Program-made: the position numbers and the translations under genes
In this document: one piece after another, positions 7,634 through 13,749 of the stretch
Numbering within the stretch: the first letter of the stretch is position 1
Layout of the letters: each line of letters opens with the position of its first letter
Assembly: GCA_964548595.1 (NCBI GenBank)
Contig: CAZJQO010000048.1
Span: 1 to 17,621 of the forward strand
Reading direction: 5' to 3'
Origin: JAJYVH01 sp964548595
GTDB taxonomy: Archaea > Micrarchaeota > Micrarchaeia > Micrarchaeales > CABMGC01
Length of the DNA: 17,621 nucleotides
The notes under the pieces: model-generated
The model's input: only the letters and a program-made list of their open reading frames with translations
Told to the model about the DNA's origin: nothing
Databases searched by the model: none

Positions 7634-7647
7634 GAAAAATATTTAAC
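7634..7647 (-). promoter_or_regulatory. TATA box of msrB, shared with the edge of repeat element A
   Basis: The minus strand reads GTTAAATATTTTTC, preceded by the purine-rich CCGAAGA as a BRE. The core is nearly symmetric, so it could also serve the plus strand. Its TTAAC end is the first five bases of element A. Confidence 0.6.
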
Positions 7648-7736
7648 TCTTCGGAGCGGGAAATCCCACGTGCCTCGGCGGTGGGATGAAAGCGAAGGCG
7701 AAAAAGGCAGATGAACGTGGTTGCATATAACGACGA
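7643..7736 (+). repeat. Dispersed 94-bp element, copy A (hairpin, IS605/omega-RNA-like)
   Basis: This segment aligns without gaps to 15340-15433 over exactly 94 bp: by my count 72 of 94 bases are identical and 18 of the 22 differences are transitions. Both copies start TTAACTCTTC and end CATATAACGACGA, and similarity stops abruptly outside. Inside, GGGAA is followed by a hairpin (CCCAC, GCC-TC-GGC, GTGGG at 7664-7685) and then GGGATGAAAGCGA. That 13-mer also occurs in element B at 9295-9307. The hairpin plus GGGATGAA layout resembles right ends of IS200/IS605 elements, where TnpB guide-RNA scaffolds lie. No tnpB is nearby. A transcribed small RNA or a MITE is possible. Confidence 0.7.
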
Positions 7737-7884
7737 AAGAAATATGAGCCTACAATTAGAAGGAAGCACGATGAGCAGGGTATACAAGTTCACGCACCAG
7801 GCAAGGATTATGTTGGAATTTCTTAAAAGATGCAAGATACAGAGAAAGATCCGCGCAGGCCCGAAGGCATTAGCCCCAAGATAA
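7711..7884 (+). CDS. 57-codon ORF overlapping the end of repeat A (uncertain)
   Basis: ATG 7711 opens MNVVAYNDERNMS and runs 57 residues to TAA. The chain is basic with a helical centre (RIMLEFLKRCKIQRKIR). The corresponding frame after repeat C starts MSMISYNDDE at 15408, so the first ten codons are conserved in kind, but the proteins diverge once the 94-bp repeat ends. The similarity may therefore reflect the nucleic-acid repeat and not a protein. No ribosome-binding site is evident. I list it as a possible small protein only. Confidence 0.25.
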   Translation: MNVVAYNDERNMSLQLEGSTMSRVYKFTHQARIMLEFLKRCKIQRKIRAGPKALAPR

Positions 7885-7890
7885 TGGAAT

Positions 7891-7933
7891 CAGAAGCATT
7901 TGCAACATATTGCACGCCCTTTCCATGCTTCTG
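7891..7933. repeat. Nested inverted repeat in the gene-poor gap
   Basis: A perfect 9-bp arm pair, CAGAAGCAT (7891-7899) and ATGCTTCTG (7925-7933), encloses a second perfect 5-bp hairpin, TGCAA-CATA-TTGCA (7901-7914). The RNA would be a long arm with a 1/10-nt asymmetric internal loop. No T-run follows, so it is not a plain terminator. Role unknown. Confidence 0.5.
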
Positions 7934-8244
7934 CAACTAAAATGCGTTCTTTCAAAGGCTTGTGTTCCGCATTTATGGAAAATGGGGCCTGTGGGTCACG
8001 CAACCCGCATTAAGCACCAAAATAGGCCGGAAGAAAACGCTTTTCCTCGTGCGCATATTCTTCTGCTATAACTATGGAAATAGCGCTTTGTATATCATTT
8101 GTATGGGCTTTTGCATCCGACCAGTAGATGCGTCCCCTGCAAACTCTCGACGACAAAATTTGCGCAAGGTTGAGCTATAAGCAACGATTCTAATCCGCGC
8201 GTAAAGAATTATGTGCGGTTAGTTATGGCGCTGAGGCGCAACGT
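7934..8244. other. Intergenic stretch with no supported gene
   Basis: Only a 72-codon ORF (7962-8180, GTG start) is open here, with no recognisable domain, ribosome-binding site or promoter. Base composition is more A/T-rich than the flanking genes. I see no tRNA or known RNA in it; it could be decayed sequence associated with the upstream repeat. Confidence 0.5.
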
Positions 8245-8262
8245 AGCGCAAAATGCGCTTTT
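8245..8262 (+). terminator. Hairpin with short T-run
   Basis: AGCGCA-AAA-TGCGCT forms a perfect 6-bp stem with a 3-nt loop (8245-8259), followed by TTT. It could end a plus-strand transcript from the 7640-8240 region, which would support that region being transcribed. Confidence 0.35.
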
Positions 8263-8280
8263 ACCTAAAACCAGTTAGAA

Positions 8281-8301
8281 ATACTAAGACTATATTAGTA
8301 T
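8281..8301. repeat. Inverted repeat downstream of the KaiC-like gene
   Basis: ATACTAA-GACTATA-TTAGTAT has a perfect 7-bp stem. It lies just past the stop of the minus-strand KaiC-like gene and may form its 3' hairpin. It is followed on the plus strand by two exact copies of TTACTATTAC at 8302-8321. Confidence 0.45.
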
Positions 8302-8317
8302 TTACTATTACTTACTA

Positions 8318-9091
8318 TTACACTACTCTGCGCCTGAATAGTTGTTTATGCCCCTCCTCGGCTGCCTCGCCAGCTACCATGCCCTCTTTTGTTATACTGA
8401 AATGGACTGGCTCGCTGTTATGCGCGCCATAGGGCATTTTAACAACGCTGAATTTTCTACCATCACCCTCTTCTGCTTCAAGCAGCATCACTCCGTCAAC
8501 CTTGTATTCCTCATAGCCGAAGAAGCTGAGCTTACCTTTCGTTACGCCGCTTGTAACCATCATATAAGTCTGTGGAATTGCAAGCGCCCTGAAAAACTCG
8601 CCCATGAAATCATAATCATCTACAATCAGAGGGGTTATTGGGTCTATTGCAAGCCTCTTGATGTTTGATTCGGCAGCAATCTTCTTTATCATCGAAGTCA
8701 GTTTTGACACGTACTCTTTGCCCGTCTCTGCATCTTCTTTCACCCTGTTCTTCATTTCCCAGATTCCATTTTGCAGCTCTATCACTTCTATGGTGCCCTC
8801 CCTATAGTGTTTCTCGAAACCGAACGAGAATGTTTTGGCGTTTGCAATGTACTCCTCGCCTCTTTCACTGGTCAATATTATGGCTCCCCTTTCTCCGTCC
8901 CTTGCCCCCTGGACAAGAAACTGGGTGCACGCTGTGGTCTTGCCTGTGCCTGCAGAACCGGATATCATGTAGATGTTTCCACGCCTAAAGCTCCCTCCGA
9001 TGGCGTCGTCGAATTCATTGACCCCGAATATCGCTGGCTGCGGCTCTGCATTTTTTGATCCCTCACCGCCTTCCATTCCAGCCCTTGCCAT
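8318..9091 (-). CDS. KaiC-like RecA-superfamily ATPase, single domain
   Basis: A 257-residue, single KaiC-domain protein. Walker A is GSAGTGKTT (about residues 45-53) and Walker B is RLAIDPITPL (about 146-155). The KaiC-style N-terminus (FGVNEFDDAIGGSFRRGNIYMISG) and the ERGEEYIANA and DGVMLLEAEEGDGRKFSVVKM segments are present. Archaeal single-domain KaiC proteins act as ATP-dependent signalling or regulatory switches; the partner is unknown. I start at ATG 9091 because a TATA box lies at 9125-9134; the frame's first ATG (9136) would be upstream of the transcript. The C-terminus FRRRVV is followed by in-frame TAA, TAG and TAA. Confidence 0.9.
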   Translation of the reverse strand: MARAGMEGGEGSKNAEPQPAIFGVNEFDDAIGGSFRRGNIYMISGSAGTGKTTACTQFLVQGARDGERGAIILTSERGEEYIANAKTFSFGFEKHYREGTIEVIELQNGIWEMKNRVKEDAETGKEYVSKLTSMIKKIAAESNIKRLAIDPITPLIVDDYDFMGEFFRALAIPQTYMMVTSGVTKGKLSFFGYEEYKVDGVMLLEAEEGDGRKFSVVKMPYGAHNSEPVHFSITKEGMVAGEAAEEGHKQLFRRRVV

Positions 9092-9124
9092 GATGCATCG
9101 CCCATGGCATATATAGGTTTGGCT

Positions 9125-9134
9125 GTATTTAAGC
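9125..9134 (-). promoter_or_regulatory. TATA box of the KaiC-like gene
   Basis: The minus strand reads GCTTAAATAC, centred about 38 bp before ATG 9091. A second A/T stretch (CCTATATATG, near 9108-9117) lies closer to the start. Confidence 0.55.
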
Positions 9135-9265
9135 ATTGTCTAGAAAAATTAGATTCCGTCCAGGCCTGCATTTTAAAGCAGCATGCTAATTGCCGGCGCG
9201 CTTTTGCCAACCGTTACCTTCCCCTGCTATTGCGCCTTGCGCCCTTGCTTGGCGCTTATAAGATT

Positions 9266-9346
9266 GCAAGCGGGAAACCCACGATTTCAATCGCGGGATG
9301 AAAGCGAGCCGATGAATAGGCCGCCTCCTTTCCCATCGGAGGCGTA
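9266..9346 (+). repeat. Hairpin element, copy B (core shared with A and C)
   Basis: GCAAGCGGGAA is followed by the hairpin CCC-A-CGATT-TC-AATCG-C-GGG (9278-9297) and GGGATGAAAGCGA (9295-9307, identical to 7683-7695 in A). A second GATGAA box occurs at 9311-9316. A further stem, CGCCTCC/GGAGGCG, follows at about 9322-9346. TTATAAG at about 9257-9263 is a possible TATA box for the plus strand. It sits in the 351-bp gap between the KaiC-like gene and the gene at 9443. It has the same layout as IS200/IS605 right-end scaffolds but no transposase. Confidence 0.6.
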
Positions 9347-9405
9347 TTGGCATCAATCTTTGTTAGCACGCTTGCGCGCCGCCACCCGGACAGCGAGGGC
9401 TGCTG

Positions 9406-9416
9406 CATTTAATATA
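9406..9416 (+). promoter_or_regulatory. TATA box of the 9443 operon
   Basis: CATTTAATATA is centred about 32 bp before ATG 9443, implying a very short leader. Confidence 0.6.
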
Positions 9417-9442
9417 CTTTATCCCTAAATTGCATTGATACG

Positions 9443-9694
9443 ATGATAGATGCGATAGTGACCTCTCTTGACAGGGAGAAGCTGCTAGTGACTCCGAACA
9501 GCGACGTGGACTTGAATTCGCTTGTGGGCAAGAGGGTCAGGTACAGGGATAATAGCGACAGGATCTGGACCGGCAGGGTTGCAGGAGTTGAGGAGACTTA
9601 CGTGCTTGTCGCTTTCGACAAGTTCCCGACCGGCCTTGGGCAGGGGCAGATACTCCAGATACTGGAAGAGGGGGAATCTGAAGAGGCAGAGTGA
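9443..9694 (+). CDS. Small conserved-looking protein, probable beta-barrel
   Basis: An 83-residue protein I cannot name. Short alternating hydrophobic strands (LVGKRVRYRD, WTGRVAGVEETYVLVAF, GQGQILQIL) suggest a small SH3/KOW-like barrel that might bind nucleic acid or a partner; the tail EEGESEEAE is acidic. ATG 9443 follows a good TATA box. The stop lies six bases before the TTG of the spermidine-synthase-like gene, so the two are very likely one transcript. Confidence 0.75.
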   Translation: MIDAIVTSLDREKLLVTPNSDVDLNSLVGKRVRYRDNSDRIWTGRVAGVEETYVLVAFDKFPTGLGQGQILQILEEGESEEAE

Positions 9695-9700
9695 CCGGCG

Positions 9701-10453
9701 TTGGTTCTCATGAAGCTGCCCAGCATTTTCAGGCGAAGGAACAAGGACAGGATAGATGCTGGCGGCTTCAAGGTCGTGGACCGCGGCGACGAGAAGGTGC
9801 TTGTATACAACGGCATAACGTACTCGAAGATAAAGAAGAACAGCGTGTACACGCGCGAGTACTGGGACTTCTTCATACCTGCAGCATATGCCTTCGACAA
9901 GCCAAGGGTGCTTCTCATAGGAGTGGGCGGGGGCACGGTAGCATACCAACTGATGTCGCTCCGCAAGGATGACATGGAGCTGGATGCGATAGACCTCAGC
10001 CCGAGGGCGATAGAGATAGCGAAGGGCTTCGCGCTGCCGGAGGGCGTCAACACAATGGTTGGCGATGGCGCAGAGTATGTCGCGGGCACAAACAAGAGGT
10101 ATGATGTGATAATTGTAGACGCATACATAGCCTCTTCCATACCCGCCCAGTTCACGAGCCAGGGCTTCATAGGAAATGCATACAAAGTGCTAAGCGACGA
10201 CGGCGTGCTCGCGGTAAACTATGCGGTGGGCATGATGGGTATATTCCGCATGCACGATTTCGTTGCAGCGCTCAAGCTGAGCGGCTTTACAGTGTTCAGC
10301 GTCTCCACCGCTTTCTTCGAGGGCAACACAATACTGCTCTGCTCTAAGGCGCCAGACCCTAGCAAGCTGCTGGAGCGCATAAAGCAGCGCATGCCGGTCG
10401 CTGAAGAGAACAGGTTCCTGATAAGAAGCTATGAATCGATGAAGCAGCTCTAG
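9701..10453 (+). CDS. Spermidine-synthase-fold (SpeE-like) transferase
   Basis: A 250-residue class I SAM-fold protein of the spermidine synthase superfamily. Seen: N-terminal beta hairpins (KVVDRGDEKVLVYNG), the nucleoside-binding glycine loop VLLIGVGGGTVAYQL (about residues 69-83), an acidic residue after the second strand (DAIDLSPRAIEIA), GDGAEYV, and the central IIVDAYIASSIPAQF, like the DAFDG-x-x-P segment of aminopropyltransferases. The usual YHE before the glycine loop is replaced by YTREY, so true polyamine synthesis is uncertain and a methyltransferase-like role is equally possible. TTG 9701 has GTGA at 9691-9694 as ribosome-binding site; ATG 9710 is the alternative. Confidence 0.85.
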   Translation: MVLMKLPSIFRRRNKDRIDAGGFKVVDRGDEKVLVYNGITYSKIKKNSVYTREYWDFFIPAAYAFDKPRVLLIGVGGGTVAYQLMSLRKDDMELDAIDLSPRAIEIAKGFALPEGVNTMVGDGAEYVAGTNKRYDVIIVDAYIASSIPAQFTSQGFIGNAYKVLSDDGVLAVNYAVGMMGIFRMHDFVAALKLSGFTVFSVSTAFFEGNTILLCSKAPDPSKLLERIKQRMPVAEENRFLIRSYESMKQL

Positions 10454-10571
10454 GCGCTGCCCTCTTCCCGCTTTCCCGTGTTCCGGCGCAGAATGGTGGA
10501 GAGCCTGCTGAATGCTGAGTATGCCTTGATGGCTGGCTTCGCAAACGCCGCAAGCGGCAGAGCGCCGCTCC

Positions 10572-11369
10572 CTATAAAAAAGAATCTATGGAGCTCACCT
10601 CCCTCTGCGAAAGGCTCCAGCCGCTCGAGCCCGCAAGTTCGAGCACGTGCTCCTTGCTGCTCGCCTTCGGTATCGGTATGGCGCCCTTCAACATCAGCCA
10701 GTTCAGCGCAACCTGCGTCGCAGTCTTTTTGTGTGCGGCTCCGATCTCCGCAAGAAACTGGCGCAGCTTCGTGCTGCTCTTTGCGAATAGCCTGCCCCTC
10801 GCAAGCGGGCTGTACGCTATCAGGCTTATGCGCTCCTTCCTGCAGTACGGCAGCAGCTCCTTTTCCACGTCCCTGACGAACAGGCTGTACTCCACCTGAT
10901 CAGACACTATCTCGTTTGACTTCATCGCCTCCTGCGCCTCTTTCAGCTCACCGAGAGAGAAGTTGCTTACTCCTATATGCCTTATCTTGCCGTCGTGCAC
11001 CAGCTTCTCCATGGCGCGCATCGTCTCCTCTATAGGTATGCCTGAATTCGGCCAGTGGAGCTGGTACAGGTCTATGCTCCTTGTTCCCAACCTCTTCAGG
11101 CTCGCGTCGCAGGCCTTTATCACCTGCTCGTACCTGAAATGGGTTGGCGTGACCTTTGTAGCGATGAAAAAGCCATCCTGCCCTGCTATCACCCTGCCGA
11201 CGAGCTCCTCTGTGCCGTACATCTCGGCTGTGTCTATGAAGTTTATGCCAGCCTGCATGCCTGCGCGCAGCGCCCTTATCTCCTGCTTCTCGTCCCTGCC
11301 AAGCTTCCACGTACCCAGGCCCACCCTGCTTACCTTCTCTCCTGTTTTCCCAAGCTCTACGTACTGCAT
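10572..11369 (-). CDS. Aldo/keto reductase
   Basis: An NAD(P)H-dependent oxidoreductase with a TIM-barrel fold, 265 residues. The catalytic tetrad is complete: Asp46 and Tyr51 in NFIDTAEMYG, Lys72 in ATKV, and His105 in LYQLHWP. The cofactor-binding region is at GAIPIPKASSKEHV near the C-terminus, and IGVSNFS and IAYSPLARG are also typical. The substrate cannot be told. I start at ATG 11369 (MQYVELGKTG); the frame extends up to 11453, but the TATA box at 11398-11408 lies between, and the extra residues do not match the family. It is transcribed divergently from the glycosyltransferase at 11487. Confidence 0.95.
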   Translation of the reverse strand: MQYVELGKTGEKVSRVGLGTWKLGRDEKQEIRALRAGMQAGINFIDTAEMYGTEELVGRVIAGQDGFFIATKVTPTHFRYEQVIKACDASLKRLGTRSIDLYQLHWPNSGIPIEETMRAMEKLVHDGKIRHIGVSNFSLGELKEAQEAMKSNEIVSDQVEYSLFVRDVEKELLPYCRKERISLIAYSPLARGRLFAKSSTKLRQFLAEIGAAHKKTATQVALNWLMLKGAIPIPKASSKEHVLELAGSSGWSLSQREVSSIDSFL

Positions 11370-11397
11370 AGCACCCACGCAAATTATTTGCAGGCAA

Positions 11398-11408
11398 GGA
11401 ATATATTG
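11398..11408 (-). promoter_or_regulatory. TATA box of the aldo/keto reductase gene
   Basis: The minus strand reads CAATATATTCC, centred about 34 bp before ATG 11369. Confidence 0.6.
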
Positions 11409-11457
11409 ATTGAAGAAAGACTGTTGGAGCGAACTAAACATATTATAATGCATTACC

Positions 11458-11468
11458 CAATTTAAAGC
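11458..11468 (+). promoter_or_regulatory. TATA box of the second glycosyltransferase
   Basis: CAATTTAAAGC is centred about 24 bp before TTG 11487, the spacing expected for a leaderless mRNA. It supports the TTG start. Confidence 0.6.
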
Positions 11469-11486
11469 ACGCTGCCCGGTGCTTCC

Positions 11487-12149
11487 TTGCGATACTCAGA
11501 TACCACAGTCGTGCTTCCGGTAAAGGACGAGCCTGCGGCGGGCAGTGTAGCCCAAGAGATACTCGAGAAGCTGCCTGGTGCAAGGCTCATAGTGATATAC
11601 AAAGGATCGAACGGATCGCTCTCCAAGCTCCTCGGGCGTAGCAACGTTCTGATGCTGAAACAGAGGGGCAACGGCAAGGGGGCTGCCGTGCGTGAGGCTC
11701 TGCTCCACGTCAATACAAGCATCTTCTGTCTCATAGATGGAGACGCCACTTACAGGGTGACCGACCTCAGGCGCGTGATAGCGCTCGTGCGTGCCGGTGC
11801 TGACATGGCGCTGGGCAACAGGTTCGGTGCCATAAGCGACGATGCAATGCCGGCGTATGTGCAGCTGGGCAACAGTGTGCTTACAGGCACGCTCAACCTG
11901 CTCTACGGAGCCAAACTGCACGATTCGCAGAGCGGTCTCAGGGCCGCGCGGCTGCGTGCAATTTCCAAGCTGCACCTCGCCGAGACAGGCTTCGGGATAG
12001 AGAGCGAGATGGACGCAAAAGCCAGCAGGGCCGGATTGGTTGTGAGGGAAACGCCCATCGGATACGGTACGCGGGTCGGGAATTCGAAGCAGATGAAGCT
12101 GCTTGACGGCGTGAAGCTGCTCCTGCTCAGCTTCAAGTTCCTTGGCTAG
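11487..12149 (+). CDS. Family 2 glycosyltransferase, dolichyl-phosphate-mannose-synthase-like
   Basis: A 220-residue soluble GT-A glycosyltransferase. Seen: VVLPVKDEP at the N-terminus, the donor loop GNGKGAAVREAL (about 65-76) typical of DPM1/AglD-type enzymes, the metal site LIDGDATY (about 84-91; DxD), GNRF, the acceptor region LHDSQSGLRAAR, and E-S-E-M-D near residue 170. It likely makes a polyprenyl-phosphate sugar at the inner membrane face (inference from family). It differs from the 1187-1927 enzyme in the donor loop and lacks the first conserved Asp cluster. The start TTG is leaderless. Its last 17 bases overlap the convergent VKOR gene. Confidence 0.88.
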   Translation: MRYSDTTVVLPVKDEPAAGSVAQEILEKLPGARLIVIYKGSNGSLSKLLGRSNVLMLKQRGNGKGAAVREALLHVNTSIFCLIDGDATYRVTDLRRVIALVRAGADMALGNRFGAISDDAMPAYVQLGNSVLTGTLNLLYGAKLHDSQSGLRAARLRAISKLHLAETGFGIESEMDAKASRAGLVVRETPIGYGTRVGNSKQMKLLDGVKLLLLSFKFLG

Positions 12150-12555
12150 GTATCTTGCCTCCGCCTCCCAGTTCGTAGAGCGAGAGTATGAACAGGCCTA
12201 TCGTTGCCAGGTGCACAACGGTGCAGTAGACGCAGATGCTGCCCAGCAGGTATTCGGCGTGAACCAGGTAGATCACGAAGCCGATGCCAAGTGTTGTTAC
12301 TGCCAGCAACGCTCCCCTCTGTTTCAGGAAGGCGAGCGCAAGCACCAGCGCGAAGAACAGTATGCCGTAGTAGGCGTTTGGTATTCCAAAGATAGTGGAA
12401 TAGACGCTGGTTAGCACCTTGTCGCAGTTCAGCACTCCGTTGTTCGGGCATGCGACATTCGTGTAGAGCGAGAGGTATATGGAAACGAGCAGGCCGATTG
12501 CGGCCAGGGCGTACCTGGTATAGACGAGCCGCTTGCCCAGCTGCCTGTACTGCAT
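12133..12555 (-). CDS. VKOR-family disulfide-bond oxidoreductase
   Basis: A 140-residue, four-helix membrane protein of the vitamin K epoxide reductase family, the archaeal/bacterial functional counterpart of DsbB. It reoxidises a periplasmic-side thioredoxin-like partner by passing electrons to quinone. Seen: the loop cysteine pair Cys36 and Cys44 (ACPNNGVLNC), the conserved Ser/Thr and FGIPNAYYG segment, and the active-site CxxC Cys108-Val-Tyr-Cys111 (GSICVYCT). All catalytic cysteines are present. Its ATG overlaps the TGA of the thioredoxin-like gene by one base (TGATG), so translation is coupled. Confidence 0.93.
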   Translation of the reverse strand: MQYRQLGKRLVYTRYALAAIGLLVSIYLSLYTNVACPNNGVLNCDKVLTSVYSTIFGIPNAYYGILFFALVLALAFLKQRGALLAVTTLGIGFVIYLVHAEYLLGSICVYCTVVHLATIGLFILSLYELGGGGKIPSQGT

Positions 12556-13367
12556 CAGCTCAGCTCTGATTCGATGTTCTTGACGTAAGTCTCGCCGCAG
12601 ACGCTTGCCGGCGTGTTGTTAGTTATCATGCAGATCTGCGCTGTAAGCACGTCGGCTGTGCCCACGACAACCTCTGACTGCACACCGCTGGTGTTGTCCA
12701 GCTGGCCTGCTATCTGGCTCCAGTTCATGCTGTCAAGTACTGTGGGATCGGAGTAGCTCGCGCCCTGCTGTATGCCCCTGTTTGCGAAGTCTATGAACGG
12801 TATGCCTCCGCTGGTGTCGTACTTGTTCGCGAGTGCGCTCTCGTTGGCCGTAGGCACCTGGAGCACCCGGTAGTAGTTGGTGCTCGCGTTTATCTTGTTC
12901 GTGTACTCCTCGATGGCCACAAAGGAGACGTAACTGCTCGAATAGCTGGCATTGGAGAAGGTAAACGTGGGCGTGTTAGCGTAAGAGTCTACGGCGCTGC
13001 TTGTCATGTACTGCAGGCCTGTGAAGTTGCCGAACCTCATGAGGGCTATTATCAGGCCCCAGCGCTCCAGCGCGCAGTACGGGCAATAGTCCGCGCCTAT
13101 GTAAAGTATCTCAGGCTTGCCGTTGAGAGAAAGCGTGGTGCCGTTGACCTGCTGCGGCAATTCCTTTGTAAGTACCAGACCCTGGCCAACTGCGTTGCTG
13201 ACAGAAGCGGCAACGTGCAGCAGCGAAAGCACAGAGGCAGCGGCAGGCTGGTTGTCGTAAGCAGCAAGCGCGCTGCCAGAGCTGTTCGGCGTGCCGCTGA
13301 AGAAAAGCGCTGCCGCCACTATTACTATCACCACCACTATCGCTGCATACACATATTTCCTGTCCAA
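12555..13367 (-). CDS. DUF929-like membrane-anchored thioredoxin-fold protein
   Basis: A 270-residue protein with one N-terminal membrane segment (about residues 6-24) and an external domain. It contains GADYCPYCALERW with the CPYC redox pair at Cys95/Cys98, a hallmark of the DUF929 family of archaeal thioredoxin-like proteins. A second cysteine pair lies near the C-terminus (QICMITNNTPASVCGE). Ten or so Asn-X-Ser/Thr sequons mark it as extracellular. With VKOR coupled directly downstream it is best read as the DsbA-like oxidant of exported proteins (inference from context). Start TTG 13367 has a TATA box at 13391-13403, about 30 bp upstream, so the mRNA is leaderless or nearly so. Confidence 0.9.
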   Translation of the reverse strand: MDRKYVYAAIVVVIVIVAAALFFSGTPNSSGSALAAYDNQPAAASVLSLLHVAASVSNAVGQGLVLTKELPQQVNGTTLSLNGKPEILYIGADYCPYCALERWGLIIALMRFGNFTGLQYMTSSAVDSYANTPTFTFSNASYSSSYVSFVAIEEYTNKINASTNYYRVLQVPTANESALANKYDTSGGIPFIDFANRGIQQGASYSDPTVLDSMNWSQIAGQLDNTSGVQSEVVVGTADVLTAQICMITNNTPASVCGETYVKNIESELS

Positions 13368-13390
13368 GGTAATCAGGTATGCTTTGACTG

Positions 13391-13403
13391 CAAAATATTT
13401 AAC
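13391..13403 (-). promoter_or_regulatory. TATA box of the disulfide operon
   Basis: The minus strand reads GTTAAATATTTTG, about 30 bp before TTG 13367. It is almost the same sequence as the msrB TATA box at 7634-7647. Confidence 0.6.
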
Positions 13404-13423
13404 TCCTGCGGGCTTGCCACGGT

Positions 13424-13687
13424 TTACAGCTCATGGAATATTTCCATCATGCTTACTGCTATTATATTTGCCGCAGCCCTCTGCGCCGCAGTGCCGGCCC
13501 TGCCCCTTCTGCCAGATGCATAGTTCTCCAGCCTCTTTACTATGCCGCCCCTCTCAGAGGGTTCCTCGAAGGCGAGCTCCTGCAGGAGTGATATGCAGTC
13601 TATGCTTGAGCCGCGCATGCCGTAGTGCACTTGACTTTCAATAATGCGCTGCCCTGCGCTACTGAGTGTCGCCATTTTCCCCACCAC
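13424..13687 (-). CDS. Small helical protein of unknown function
   Basis: An 87-residue protein; no family recognised. It is predicted mostly helical, with an acidic/hydrophobic middle (IDCISLLQELAFEEP), a very basic stretch (SGRRGRAGTAAQRAA) and a hydrophobic end (NIIAVSMMEIF). It has its own TATA box at 13715-13727. Starts GTG 13687 and ATG 13675 are both possible; GGTGGGG just before ATG 13675 favours the latter (83 residues). It lies 62 bp after the Hef-like gene and 56 bp before the disulfide operon. A nucleic-acid-binding role would fit the basic stretch but is speculation. Confidence 0.6.
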   Translation of the reverse strand: MVGKMATLSSAGQRIIESQVHYGMRGSSIDCISLLQELAFEEPSERGGIVKRLENYASGRRGRAGTAAQRAAANIIAVSMMEIFHEL

Positions 13688-13714
13688 TACACCCTAATCT
13701 GTGTTTTGCCTTTT

Positions 13715-13727
13715 CTTATATTTAAAC
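13715..13727 (-). promoter_or_regulatory. TATA box of the 87-residue gene
   Basis: The minus strand reads GTTTAAATATAAG, a strong match centred 34 bp before GTG 13687 and 46 bp before ATG 13675. Confidence 0.6.
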
Positions 13728-13749
13728 ATACTGTTGAAATACTGCAGGG

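Noticed and set aside
7643..7736. Box C/D guide RNA reading of elements A, B and C
   Set aside because: GATGAA resembles a C box, but no RUGAUGA/CUGA pair with correct spacing is present in all three copies.
7962..8180. 72-codon plus-strand ORF in the gene-poor gap
   Set aside because: GTG start with no ribosome-binding site, no TATA box at the right distance, no recognisable domain and irregular composition.
9183..9428. 81-codon plus-strand ORF across hairpin B
   Set aside because: It runs through the hairpin and the TATA box of the 9443 gene and has no domain or start signals.
10454..10571. Possible extension of the SpeE-like gene or a small gene in the 118-bp convergent gap
   Set aside because: The SpeE-like frame stops cleanly at 10453; the open frame here continues antisense into the aldo/keto reductase and has no start signals.
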